Part shown: piece by piece, positions 41,810-53,700 of the stretch
Numbering within the stretch: the first letter of the stretch is position 1
Layout: each line of letters begins with the position of its first letter
From: JAHRAW01 sp965203265
GTDB lineage: Bacteria; Pseudomonadota; Gammaproteobacteria; Arenicellales; Poriferihabitantaceae
NCBI GenBank assembly: GCA_965203265.1
Contig: CBDBBV010000002.1
Location: forward strand, 2,197,426 to 2,261,425
DNA length: 64,000 bases
Direction of reading: 5' to 3'
The notes under the pieces: model-generated
Told to the model about the DNA's origin: nothing
The model's input: the letters and a program-made list of their open reading frames with translations, nothing else
Database searches by the model: none
Position numbers and translations under genes: made by a program

Positions 41810-42973
41810 ATGCAGCCAGAATATCCGGATTTTCCCAAAGAGGAATTCGAAAATCGCTACGCCCGCACGCGCGCCCTGATGGCCGAGCGCAACCTCGATG
41901 CGCTGTTCATCACCGAAAAACTGAACTACGCCTATTTCTCCGGCCATCGTTCCTGCCAGAATCCCATCGACAAAATCCGCTCCTACATGTTCATCCTGCC
42001 CAAGGACGACGAGCCGGTGCTGATCACCATGCCCTTCGAGGTGATGCAGGTCGAACAGACCACCTACATCGAAAACATCAAGACCATCGGCGGATTGACC
42101 GGCCACCCGCAATTCCTCATCGACACCCTCAAATCCCTCGGCCTGAGTCGGGCGCGCATCGGCGCCGAGCTCGGGCGCGAGCAGTATCTCGGCACCAACT
42201 ATCTGGCTCTGCGGGAAATCATGGCCGGCTTGCCGGCGGCGGAATTCGTCGATGCCGCCCAGATCATCCTCGATGTGCGCGTCATCAAGTCGCCGCGCGA
42301 GATCGAATACTGTCGTCAGGCCGCGCGCATCACGGCGCAGTCCGAAAAGGAAATTTTCGAGGAAGTCCACGCCGGCATGAGCGAGAACGAAATCGCGGTG
42401 AAACTGCGCACCCGTCTGTTTGAAAAGGGCGCTGAGGACTTGACCCTGCTGTGCGTGGTTTCCGGGCCGTCCACCGGCGGCATTTGCTTGGCACCGACCG
42501 ATCGCGTAGTGCGCAAGGGCGACACCCTCGGCTTCGACTGCGGCGTAACCTATCGCGGCTATTGCTGCGACATGGCGCGCACCGCCTCGGTGGGCGAGCC
42601 GTCCGCCGAGCTGAGCGAATTCTACGAATGGATGATGCGGCTGCGCCACGACTGCAACATGATGCTGCGCCCGGGGAAGACGCCGCGCGATGTGGTCGGC
42701 GTGGTCGATCGCTATCTCGACGAGCGCGGGCTGGAAACCATGGGAGTCGGGCGAGTCGGCCACGGAGTCGGAGTCGAGACCACGGAATACCCGTCGCTGG
42801 CCGCCTTCGAGGACATCACCTTCGAGAAGGGCATGGTGTTCGCCTGCAACCCCAACTTCGCCAACCACCTCGGCTTTCTCAACGCCGAGGACAACTGGGC
42901 GATCACCGACGATGAGCCGGATCTGCTGACCGACCCGATCGCGCCCATGCGGATTCCGGTTATCGAGGCATAA
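41810..42973 (+). CDS. M24-family (Xaa-Pro peptidase/ectoine-hydrolase-like) metallohydrolase
   Basis: 387 residues: a creatinase-like N-terminal domain (NLDALFITEKLNYAYFSG) and a pita-bread catalytic domain with metal ligands FDCGVTYRGYCCDMAR (two Asp) and RVGHGVGVETTEYP (His). The start MQPEYPDFP is taken at ATG 41810. In ehu/doe clusters a member of this family, DoeA, opens the ectoine ring. This protein lacks the DoeA-like N-terminal sequence I would expect, so a different cyclic or peptide-like substrate is possible. Confidence 0.8.
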   Translation: MQPEYPDFPKEEFENRYARTRALMAERNLDALFITEKLNYAYFSGHRSCQNPIDKIRSYMFILPKDDEPVLITMPFEVMQVEQTTYIENIKTIGGLTGHPQFLIDTLKSLGLSRARIGAELGREQYLGTNYLALREIMAGLPAAEFVDAAQIILDVRVIKSPREIEYCRQAARITAQSEKEIFEEVHAGMSENEIAVKLRTRLFEKGAEDLTLLCVVSGPSTGGICLAPTDRVVRKGDTLGFDCGVTYRGYCCDMARTASVGEPSAELSEFYEWMMRLRHDCNMMLRPGKTPRDVVGVVDRYLDERGLETMGVGRVGHGVGVETTEYPSLAAFEDITFEKGMVFACNPNFANHLGFLNAEDNWAITDDEPDLLTDPIAPMRIPVIEA

Positions 42974-43040
42974 TCGAGACAAACAGACTATGCCGCCTGT
43001 TTTTCCCAACATTTTTCATCACACTAGAGAGGGTAATACC

Positions 43041-43907
43041 ATGCGTAACATCACAGCAAAACGATCCACCACTTTCACCGCGCTCACGGCCGCCGCGGTC
43101 GCAGCCGCGTTGCTCGCCGCCGCGCCGGTTGCGGCGCAATCCCTTTCGGAGCGGGCGGGCGACAGCGGCGTGCGCGTGGGGTACTCCAACTACAAGCCAT
43201 ATGCATATGTGGACGAGAGCGGCGACCTCACGGGCGAGCAGGTTGACATACTGCGCCACATACTCGGCCAGATGGGGTATGCCGTGGAGAGCGAACAGGC
43301 GACCGAGTGGGGCAACCTGATTCCGGGTATCACTGCCGGAAGATTCGACATCGTTGCCGCCGGCATGTTCGTCAACGAAAAGAGATGCCGTGCGGTGCGA
43401 TTTTCCGATCCGACCTTCGGCATCCAGCAGGGCATGGTGGTGCTCAAGGGCAACCCCAACGGCATCGTCAACTACGACAGCGTGCGCGAAAAGGGCTTGA
43501 AGATCGCTGCCACCACCGGCTCGGCTCAAGTCGGCCACGCGAAGAAGAGCGGCATCGATCCGGCCAACATCCTCGAACTGCCGGACAATCCGACCGCGGT
43601 CGCCGCCTTGCGTGCCGGACGCGCCCATGTTCTGGCGATCTCGGCACCGGTCGCGCGCAGCATCGTTGCCAGTCTGCCGGAGCAGGACATGGAGACCGTG
43701 CCGCCCTTCGCCACGGTGGCGGGGGAGAAGACCATCGCCCATGGCGCCTACGCCTTCCGCCAAGCGGACGGCGACTTCGTCGATGAATTCGATGGGTATC
43801 TGAACGCCTTCATCGGCACTGCGGAGCACATCGCGATCATGCAAAAGCACGGCATGTCGGCGGACGAGCTGCCGCAGCTGAAAACCGCGGAAATCTGTAG
43901 CGAGTGA
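43041..43907 (+). CDS. ehuB: ABC transporter substrate-binding protein, EhuB-like
   Basis: 288 residues with a signal peptide (FTALTAAAVAAALLAAAPVAAQ) and a family-3 amino-acid-binding fold. VGYSNYKPYAYVDESG, WGNLIPGITAGRFDIVAAGMFVNEKRCRAVRFSDP and ALRAGRAHVLAIS match the EhuB branch, whose studied members bind ectoine and hydroxyectoine. GAGAGGG ribosome site, 68 bases after the peptidase gene. It delivers its ligand to the two permeases that follow. Substrate inferred from similarity. Confidence 0.83.
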   Translation: MRNITAKRSTTFTALTAAAVAAALLAAAPVAAQSLSERAGDSGVRVGYSNYKPYAYVDESGDLTGEQVDILRHILGQMGYAVESEQATEWGNLIPGITAGRFDIVAAGMFVNEKRCRAVRFSDPTFGIQQGMVVLKGNPNGIVNYDSVREKGLKIAATTGSAQVGHAKKSGIDPANILELPDNPTAVAALRAGRAHVLAISAPVARSIVASLPEQDMETVPPFATVAGEKTIAHGAYAFRQADGDFVDEFDGYLNAFIGTAEHIAIMQKHGMSADELPQLKTAEICSE

Positions 43908-44010
43908 CGGCGCCCGCAAAAGGGAATCGCCGCGCATTCATTCGCGGCAACCCGCGCCGTTCGCGTCCACCACCACCGGGGGGTTCGCGCGCGGCGCGTC
44001 CCCGCCGATC

Positions 44011-44733
44011 ATGACCGGCCGCTTGGCGGCCGTGGCCGCGCTGACCGCTTTCCTCCTGGGTATTACGGTCGCGACCTTCGCCGATGTTCGCATCTTTCTA
44101 CCGTCGCTGTTGCAGGGCGCGGCGGTTACGGTGCAGGTCGCGACCCTTTCTTTTGCCCTCATGCTGGCCGCCGCTCTGATCGCCGGCACCGCCAAGATCA
44201 GCCCCTTCGCCGCCGTTCGCTGGGTCGCGATCGGCTACATCGAGATTTTTCGCGGCACCTCCCTGTTGGTGCAGCTGTTCTGGTTCTATTTCGTCATGCC
44301 CGAATTCGGCATCACGCTGTCGGCGATGGTCGCCGGCGTGCTCGGCATCGGCCTCAATTTCGGCGCATATGGCGCGGAAATCGTCCGTGGTGCCATCAAG
44401 TCGGTGCCGCGCGGCCAGCTGGAAGCCGCCGCCGCTCTCAACATGACGCCCTTGCATCGCCTCACCCGCATCGTCATGCCGCAGGCGATGGTCATCATGG
44501 TGCCGCCCATGGGCAATCTGACCATCGAAATGGTCAAGGCGACCTCGGTGATCTCGGCGGTAACGCTGGTGGACATCACCTACGCCTCGGTGCAGCAAAA
44601 TCAGCTTCACTACCGCACCATCGAGATATTCATGGTCACTCTGGCTCTGTATTACTGCTTCTCCCAGCTCATCCGCTTCAGCCTGAGCTTGCTGGAAGAG
44701 CGCGCCACCCGCCACCTTTCCGCCGGGCACTGA
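44011..44733 (+). CDS. ehuC: ABC transporter permease, EhuC-like
   Basis: 240 residues and about five membrane helices, a HisMQ-type permease of the polar amino-acid family. The EAA loop is GQLEAAAALNMTPLHRLTRIVMPQA, and IEIFRGTSLLVQLFWFYFV is characteristic. The order after the binding protein matches ehuBCD. It follows ehuB after 103 bases that contain a small CCGCG/CGCGG hairpin. Confidence 0.85.
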   Translation: MTGRLAAVAALTAFLLGITVATFADVRIFLPSLLQGAAVTVQVATLSFALMLAAALIAGTAKISPFAAVRWVAIGYIEIFRGTSLLVQLFWFYFVMPEFGITLSAMVAGVLGIGLNFGAYGAEIVRGAIKSVPRGQLEAAAALNMTPLHRLTRIVMPQAMVIMVPPMGNLTIEMVKATSVISAVTLVDITYASVQQNQLHYRTIEIFMVTLALYYCFSQLIRFSLSLLEERATRHLSAGH

Positions 44734-44762
44734 GCGCCTGAGCGCCTAAGCGACTAATCATC

Positions 44763-45428
44763 ATGGACTGGGACTGGCAATTCACTTTCGATGTGGTTCT
44801 GCCGCAGATGCTGGCCGTGGCGCCGGTTACCATTCAGGCGACGGTGTTGTCCTTCCTGCTGGCTCTGGTGCTCGGCCTCGTCCTCATGCTGCTGCGCACC
44901 GCGCGCTGGCGGATCGTCTCCATTCCGGCCGGCGAGCTCATCGAATTCATTCGTGGGACGCCGTTGCTGGTGCAGTTGTTCTTCCTCTTCTTCCTCCTCC
45001 CGCAGGTCGGCATCGTGTTGCCGCCCCTGACCACCGGCATACTCGGCCTCGGCATCTACAATTCCGCCCTGTGCGCCGAGGTCTACCGCGCCGGTGTGCT
45101 CGGCGTGCCGGTCGGCCAGTGGGAGGCGGCCAAGGCGCTCAATCTGAGCCCGTGGCGCACTTGGCGGGACATCATCATCCCCCAATCCCTGCCGCCCATC
45201 GTGCCGGCGCTCGGCAACTACCTCATCGGCATATTCAAGGAGACGCCGCTACTGTCCTTCCTCGCCGTGGCGGAACTCATGCACGCCGCCAAACTCATCG
45301 GCTCGGAATACTACCGATTCACCGAAGCGGTAACTCTGGCCGGCATTTTCTTCCTCGTGATGAGCCTCGCCGCCGCCGCGCTGGTGCGGCTGGCCGAGGG
45401 ATACATCACCAACCGGATTCTCCATTGA
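44763..45428 (+). CDS. ehuD: ABC transporter permease, EhuD-like
   Basis: 221 residues, second HisMQ-type permease: IEFIRGTPLLVQLFFLFFLLP, EAA loop GQWEAAKALNLSPWRTWRDIIIPQ, and ALGNYLIGIFKETPLL. It shows clear resemblance to EhuD in the start (MDWDWQF) and the EAA loop. The stop overlaps the TTG start of the ATPase gene. Confidence 0.86.
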   Translation: MDWDWQFTFDVVLPQMLAVAPVTIQATVLSFLLALVLGLVLMLLRTARWRIVSIPAGELIEFIRGTPLLVQLFFLFFLLPQVGIVLPPLTTGILGLGIYNSALCAEVYRAGVLGVPVGQWEAAKALNLSPWRTWRDIIIPQSLPPIVPALGNYLIGIFKETPLLSFLAVAELMHAAKLIGSEYYRFTEAVTLAGIFFLVMSLAAAALVRLAEGYITNRILH

Positions 45429-46237
45429 CTCCAGCGACTCCAGCGACTCAAGCGACTCCAGCGAACGCGCCCAAGATCCGATTCGACCGCGTTTCCAAGC
45501 GCTACGACCACCTCACCGTGCTCGACGAAATCTGCCTCGATGTCAGCCCCGGCGAATTGGTAACCATCATCGGCCCCTCCGGTTCGGGCAAGACCACGGT
45601 GTTGCGCGTCCTCATGGCTCTGGAAGCGGTGGATGACGGCGTCATCTACCTAGACGGCGAGCCCTTCAACAAAATGCGTTCCGGCGACGCCCTCGTTCCG
45701 GCGAGCAACGCGCACATCCGGCGAATGCGCGGCAAAATCGGCATGGTGTTCCAGAACTTCAACCTGTTCCCCCATTTCACCGCCCTCGGCAACTGCATCG
45801 AAGCGCCCATGTACACACTCGGATTGTCGCGCCGGGAAGCGGTCGAGCGCGCCGACGAGCTGCTGCAGATGGTCGGCCTCGCCGACAAGCGCGATCGCTA
45901 TCCGAGCCAGCTGTCCGGCGGCCAGCAGCAGCGCGTCGCCATCGCCCGCACCCTCGCCATGCAGCCGGAAATCCTGCTGTTCGATGAACCGACCTCGGCG
46001 TTGGATCCGGAAATGGTCGGCGAGGTTTTGCAGGTGATTCGCCAGCTCGCCTCGGCGCACAGTTACACCATGCTGCTGGTTACCCACCAGATGGGTTTTG
46101 CCCGCGAGGTTTCCGATCGGGTATGTTTCTTCGACGGCGGCAAATTCGTCGAGGAAGGCTCGCCGCAAACTCTCCTCGGATCGCCGCAAAACGAGCGCGC
46201 CCGCCAGTTTCTCAGCAAGGTGCTGGAAGCCCGCTAG
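45425..46237 (+). CDS. ehuA: ABC transporter ATP-binding protein, EhuA-like
   Basis: 270 residues with Walker A GPSGSGKTT, signature LSGGQQQRVAIAR, Walker B ILLFDEPTSALDPE and the switch His in VTHQMGF. The TTG start overlaps the ehuD stop and leads into a Thr-Pro-Ala stretch made of four copies of a 9-base repeat (about 45427-45468), an odd N-terminal extension before the usual domain. It powers uptake of the EhuB ligand. Confidence 0.88.
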   Translation: MTPATPATQATPANAPKIRFDRVSKRYDHLTVLDEICLDVSPGELVTIIGPSGSGKTTVLRVLMALEAVDDGVIYLDGEPFNKMRSGDALVPASNAHIRRMRGKIGMVFQNFNLFPHFTALGNCIEAPMYTLGLSRREAVERADELLQMVGLADKRDRYPSQLSGGQQQRVAIARTLAMQPEILLFDEPTSALDPEMVGEVLQVIRQLASAHSYTMLLVTHQMGFAREVSDRVCFFDGGKFVEEGSPQTLLGSPQNERARQFLSKVLEAR

Positions 46238-46259
46238 CGCCCGCGCCCGCATACAGCCG

Positions 46260-46934
46260 ATGGCCATCGAAATCGACTACGGCAACGTCCCCACCGAAAT
46301 CTACCGCCACCTGCGCGAGTGGATATTGCGCGGCAAACTGCGCGGCGGCGACCGCATCAAGATCGACGCCGTGGCCGAGGACTTCGGCGTGAGCGCCATA
46401 CCGGTGCGCGAGGCCATGCGAATGCTCGCCGCCGACCACCTCATCGACATCCTCCCCCGTCGCAGCCCGGTGGTCTCCGAACTGCCGCGCGAAGAGATAC
46501 TGGAAATCGCCGAAATCCGCCTGCTCCTCGAACCCATCGCCCTCGCCTCGGCGATTCCCCACCATACCCCCGACCTGCTCGACCGCTGCGCCGCCGTGCT
46601 CGAGCAATATCAGCGAATCGAAGACTCGTGGAAGCGGGTGGATTTGAATCGCGACTTCCACCTGATGCTCTACCAACCGTGCAACAAGCGTCGGTTGCTG
46701 AAGATCATCGCCGATCAATACGACGGCCTGACGCGCTTCTCCCAATTCATCGTGGTGCGCTCGGCTTCGGCTCGCGGCGGTGGCAACGGCGGTGGCGGCG
46801 GCGGCAGTTTCGCCGAGCACCAGTCCATTTTGCAGGCATGTCGAGCGGACGACCGGGACGCGGCGGTGGCGCAACTGCAGGCGCACCTGCAAGCGGCCAT
46901 CGTGCGCTTGCGTCAGGGGTTGGAATCGGTATAG
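46260..46934 (+). CDS. GntR/FCD-family transcriptional regulator
   Basis: 224 residues: N-terminal winged HTH (TEIYRHLREWILRGKLRGGDRIK, FGVSAIPVREAMRML) and a C-terminal FCD effector domain (LNRDFHLMLYQPCNKRRL, EHQSILQACRADD). A glycine-rich loop (GGGNGGGGGG) sits within the effector domain and is unusual. Being last in the transporter operon, it most likely senses a pathway intermediate and represses the divergent promoters near 41755. Confidence 0.86.
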   Translation: MAIEIDYGNVPTEIYRHLREWILRGKLRGGDRIKIDAVAEDFGVSAIPVREAMRMLAADHLIDILPRRSPVVSELPREEILEIAEIRLLLEPIALASAIPHHTPDLLDRCAAVLEQYQRIEDSWKRVDLNRDFHLMLYQPCNKRRLLKIIADQYDGLTRFSQFIVVRSASARGGGNGGGGGGSFAEHQSILQACRADDRDAAVAQLQAHLQAAIVRLRQGLESV

Positions 46935-46980
46935 CGGCGGCTTTATTCCACCCGCCCCCGCCGCCTCGCCCCCGGCGCGG

Positions 46981-47007
46981 TTGAATCACCGCCCCCCGGC
47001 CCCATTT
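46981..47007 (+). promoter_or_regulatory. Sigma-32-type heat-shock promoter of clpB
   Basis: TTGAA (46981-46985, preceded by G) and CCCCATTT (47000-47007) with a 14-base gap match the sigma-32 consensus CTTGAA-N13/14-CCCCATnT. The site lies about 30 bases before the clpB ATG. Confidence 0.75.
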
Positions 47008-47038
47008 TCCCCGGTGAATCAACACCCCGTGGGGCGAA

Positions 47039-49615
<2,577 letters not shown>

Positions 49616-49641
49616 AGCGGAGATTCCCACAGCCGAGCAGG

Positions 49642-49671
49642 TTGACTTTGCCGCCGGTTCGGTTGTATCGT
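49642..49671 (+). promoter_or_regulatory. Promoter of the heptad-repeat membrane protein
   Basis: TTGACT (49642-49647) and TATCGT (49666-49671) with an 18-base spacer lie about 110 bases before the gene start. The -35 is one base and the -10 two bases off consensus. Confidence 0.4.
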
Positions 49672-49780
49672 ACAAGCAGCAGTAGAACAGGGGGCATGAG
49701 ACTGGCGTGGCAGTTGTTCGATTCGCGCAGGGATGATGCCGATTATGTATGGAACTTATTTGGATAGGAGAATGACGATT

Positions 49781-50191
49781 ATGAACATGAAAATGCCGGA
49801 GCCGCCCTTGCTGAGACACATATCCATGTTTGTCTCCATAGCCGGGCTGTTTCTCATGATGAGCGCGATGTTTGTGAACTTCGGGAAATGGCAGGGCGCA
49901 ATTCAGGCGGATGTGAGTAGCCTCAAAATCGATGTTGGCAGTCTGAAAACCGATGTGAGTAGCCTGAAAACCGATGTGAGCGGCTTGAAAACCGATGTGA
50001 GCGGCCTGAAAACCGATGTGAGCGGCTTGAAAACCGATTTGAATAACCTGAAATCCGATGTGGATAACCTGAAAATTACCGTGAATGCCCGACTGGATGT
50101 TACCAATGCCAGATTGGACGCCACTAATGCCCGGCTGGATGCAACCAATGCAACACTCAAGGAACTGGTTGACAATACCGTTGGTCAGTAG
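49781..50191 (+). CDS. Membrane-anchored heptad-repeat (coiled-coil) protein
   Basis: 136 residues: short cytosolic start, one membrane helix (MFVSIAGLFLMMSAMFVNF), then twelve near-perfect 7-residue units (DVSSLKT, DVSGLKT and variants, turning into ARLDATN). Hydrophobic Val/Leu spacing predicts a long parallel coiled coil. The start is placed at MNMKMPEPP, 10 bases after AGGAG. Small proteins of this design often accompany surface or phage-lysis genes; here it precedes the giant secreted protein. Function unknown. Confidence 0.75.
   Translation: MNMKMPEPPLLRHISMFVSIAGLFLMMSAMFVNFGKWQGAIQADVSSLKIDVGSLKTDVSSLKTDVSGLKTDVSGLKTDVSGLKTDLNNLKSDVDNLKITVNARLDVTNARLDATNARLDATNATLKELVDNTVGQ
49909..50160 (+). 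repeat. 21-bp tandem repeat array
   Basis: About twelve 21-base units of the type GATGTGAGCGGCCTGAAAAC, each encoding one heptad of the coiled coil. The central copies are almost identical, so copy number could change by slippage without breaking the frame. Confidence 0.75.
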
Positions 50192-50253
50192 CTTGTAGTC
50201 GATATTGTAGTCGATAGAGTTAGCGCGCTCGAGTTGCAGTTTCGCATCGCTAT

Positions 50254-50277
50254 CGATTTTCGCAAGAACGAAAATCG
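50254..50277. terminator. Perfect hairpin after the heptad-repeat gene, possible terminator
   Basis: CGATTTTCG (50254-50262) pairs exactly with CGAAAATCG (50269-50277) around a 6-base loop, 60 bases past the stop. No T-run follows, so it may stabilise a 3' end rather than terminate alone. Confidence 0.4.
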
Positions 50278-50454
50278 CGATTCCGAACAGGCCGATGCGG
50301 AAGTGCGCAACACCCCTTGATCGCGCCCTTGTGTGCAGGAAAACGGCCAGCAAGTAGCCCCCCCGCCTCCCGCAATCGCCCGTAGGAGTTCCTTGCACGC
50401 GGGAATTCCCCTCTCCGCCTGACGAAAAACACTTATTTCCGGCCGTTGAAAGGG

Positions 50455-50482
50455 TTGTAACCACTGCATTTTTGGTTAAAAT
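50455..50482 (+). promoter_or_regulatory. Promoter of the giant secreted protein
   Basis: TTGTAA (50455-50460) and TAAAAT (50477-50482) with a 16-base spacer, in a local AT-rich patch. It predicts a transcript start near 50490 and a leader of about 310 bases. Confidence 0.5.
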
Positions 50483-50489
50483 GCGCCGA

Positions 50490-50798
50490 TAACTACCGAG
50501 TGCTGCCTTATCTCCCGATTTCGGGAGCAACCAACCAATGCGAATTTGCCGCAAAAGCAACCCCACACCCCATTCGGGGTACACAACCATTAACCCGTCC
50601 GACCCGCTGAGCGCCCCGTACAAGCGCGCCTTCGTAGCGGCGGTGGCGGCTGTGGCTACGCGCGCAGGGCAGGCAGCTGAAGCCCATTCGCGCCCGTCGG
50701 CGCCCGCCCACTCAACCCCCTCGGCGGCCATCCGCCGCGCCCTATCCTGTTTTCACCCCCGCCGCTACTGCCGCCGCCGTTTCCATCTGGGCGCCGAG
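50490..50798 (+). other. Long hairpin-rich 5' leader of the giant gene
   Basis: Between the promoter and the first ATG there are three perfect stems: CTCCCG/CGGGAG (50512-50527, loop ATTT), ACCCC/GGGGT (50567-50580, loop ATTC) and CGTAGC/GCTACG (50634-50660). The last 200 bases before the ATG are also open in the same frame as the gene from 50595, with a GTG at 50643, so part of this may be translated as an extended signal-peptide region. No ribosome site is obvious at 50799. Confidence 0.4.
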
Positions 50799-53700
50799 AT
50801 GATGCGCCGCCTCGCCCGCCTCCCCGCCGCGCTGTTTGGTGCGTTGTGCTTGTTTGTCGTGTCCGCCCCTGCTGTTGCGCAGGATCCGCCGCTGTGGTCG
50901 CAATATGGCGTTAAGGTGGTGGCGAGCGATACCGCTGCAGCGACGGTTACGGTGAGCTGGAATACTGCGCCCGCAGCCGGTGTGGGGCGGGTTTTCATTC
51001 GATGGACGCAGGGAGGGGGATGGTCAGGTCGAACCGGCGGCCCCGGCGTCTGTCCAGGAACTGCCGATAATCCAACCCGTGGCCTTCGGGTTGCAGGAAG
51101 CGCTGGTAGTTATGTAATTGGCCACCTCTATACATATAACAGCGCGGGTGTGGAGACATCTAAGACGCCACTTCAACATTTCGCGCCAGTTACCGTCCAA
51201 GTGGGCGTGGCAAGCGGAACCGCTGACAACATCTGCGTCCCGGAACCCTCCCGTCCTACGCCGGATTTGCTTACGCGGGCAAATAGAGATGGAGCGGCAA
51301 ACTCATGGGTAGTACACAGAGCGACCCCAACCTTCCCCCGCTCCCAAAACACCAATCTGAGCAAACTCGTCGCAAGCGCCAGCACCAGTGAGACCGGCAG
51401 TTTCAACGCGCTCAGGCTGACCCCGTCCTTCGACAACAGCAAGATCACCTACACCGCCTCGGTAACCAACATTGCCGAACATGTAAAACTTACGCCGACC
51501 GTGGAAGACAACAAGGCCAAAGTGAAAGTGGGCACGGCGGTCGATTTGCGGGATGTAACCAGCGGCTCGGCAAGCCACGCCATCCCCCTCAAAGTCGGCG
51601 AAAACACCATCCTCGCCGTGGTAACGCCGGAAGATCCGACTGTGGACGCGAAGACCTACACGGTTACCATAACGCGAGCCGGCACCACCGCGCCGATGCC
51701 GACGCTCGGCCATTGGTCGGCTAATTTGAAGATACAGGATCTTAGCAGTTCACTGGGTTGCGATACTGGGAATTCCGATACCACAAAGCGCTGCGCGGAA
51801 AAAACCGTGCTACCGGATAAGGACTTCACGTTTGCCGGCAATGCCTACACCATATATGCACTTCGATACAGGAGTAGCGACAAGTCTTTCGAGCTTGAGA
51901 CGCAACAGACTATTAATGAGAATTTCAGTACGTTGATATTGGTGATCGGTGACCAGCGACTCCGGCTGAATAATGCCGTTGCCTGCACACCTACTAACCA
52001 ATGCCGGAGATGGACTGGCGTCAACGACCTGAACTGGCGCGCGGGCAGCTCCGCCACTTTGTCTCTGGTAACCGAGCGAGACCTGCCGACAATCTCGTCG
52101 GTAGTACCGAACGTCAAAGACGGCAAGCCCATCTTCACCGTCGCCTACGCCAACCCCAATTACAACTTCTACGATGTCGTATTCCAAGTCAAACCGGCCA
52201 CCGCCCTGCAGTGGCCGCCGCGCACGACGACTAACAGCCTGCCCGCCGGCGTCAAGCCCGAGCAATTAAGCTATAGTGAAAGTGTTAATAGCGACGAAGC
52301 AATAGGTTCGGAACAATTCACCGGTCTCGAAAAAGCCACCGCCTACGATGTGCGCGTGCATCTGGCAACCGTCAACGATCCCATCCAAGTCGCCTCGCTC
52401 TCCACCGGCGTCTTCCAAGTTACCACCTGGGATGTCCCCGGCCCGCCGACCAATGTGCGCACCACCGTCGGTGATCGGCGGCTCGCCGTAACCTGGAGCG
52501 CGCCAACCAACACCGGCGGCAGCGCCCCCCACGCCCCGCTCATCAGCGGCTACGAAGTGCAATACAAGGAATCCAGCGCAGCCGACCAAGCTGCAACCGG
52601 CAACAATCCGGCCACCGGCTGGGTTACCCTCAGCAACGTCGGCGGCACCTCCCACACCATCACCGGCCTGACCGACGGCAAGTTCTACCAAGCGCGAGTA
52701 CGCGCCCTGAACGGCATAACCCCCGGCAGCGCCTGGGCGTCGCCGCCGCTGTCCACCAACGCCAATCTTAGCGGTTTGACGATGAACGGCGGCTCCAGCG
52801 CCAGCGACACATCCAACTCGATTGCCTTCACCCCGGCCGTCGAAGTGGACACGCTCACCTATACGGCGGTGGTGGCCAGAACGATTACCCATGTCAAACT
52901 GACCCCGAGCGTGGCGGATACCGGCAAGGCGACTGTGCTGGTGGGCAAGGCGGGCACTACTTTGCACGCGGCGGATACGGCCATCGCGCTGGCCGAGGGG
53001 AACAATGTTCTCCATGTCGAGGTAACGGCCGAGAGCGGCGTGAAGAAGGTGTATGCGATTACGGTGTTGCGGGGGAGTGTTTGGGCGGGGGTTTTGAATG
53101 TGCGGAAACTCGGTGACTTTGCAGTTGGATGCCACGAAATCGGAAATCAGGCATCCTGCAGTTCGGAGATTACCCCTGGAAATCGTTTCACAATCGGTGC
53201 CGCCGATATTTTGCTTCAGCGAGTGCCCATCGCCTCGAATAATAATGTGGCAATCGCATTTTCGGGCGCGGGAACAAATGAAATCGAAACGCTCAAGAAG
53301 TTGCAGTTCTGTGTCGGCACGCAAGCCTATCCACTGTCGGACTTGGATGGAGACACGAGTACGGCCATTGCCCCCTTAAGGAATGTGCACAGCGGCTACA
53401 CATTCATGGTCAACGACCAAATCCCCCTCAGCATCGGCGTCGACTGCCCCACCGATGTAAAGTCCTTCGACGCCTATCTGAGCACCCTCGAACTGCACCC
53501 CGGCACCGCCGCCGACACCTTCGAGAGCACCGCCCTAACCCTCACGCCGGAATTCGCCACCACCACCTTCGCCTACACCGCGTCGGTAGCGAGCGACACC
53601 ACCCATCTGCGGGTAACGCCGACCGCGCGAGTTGCCGGCAAGGCGACCATTCGGGCAGGCAAGCGAGGCGGCGATCCGAGTGCGCTGAGCGGCGGCACCC

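Noticed and set aside
47019..47035. CACCCCGTGGGGCG palindrome next to the clpB start as an RNA thermometer
   Set aside because: The loop would be only two bases, too short to form a stable hairpin.
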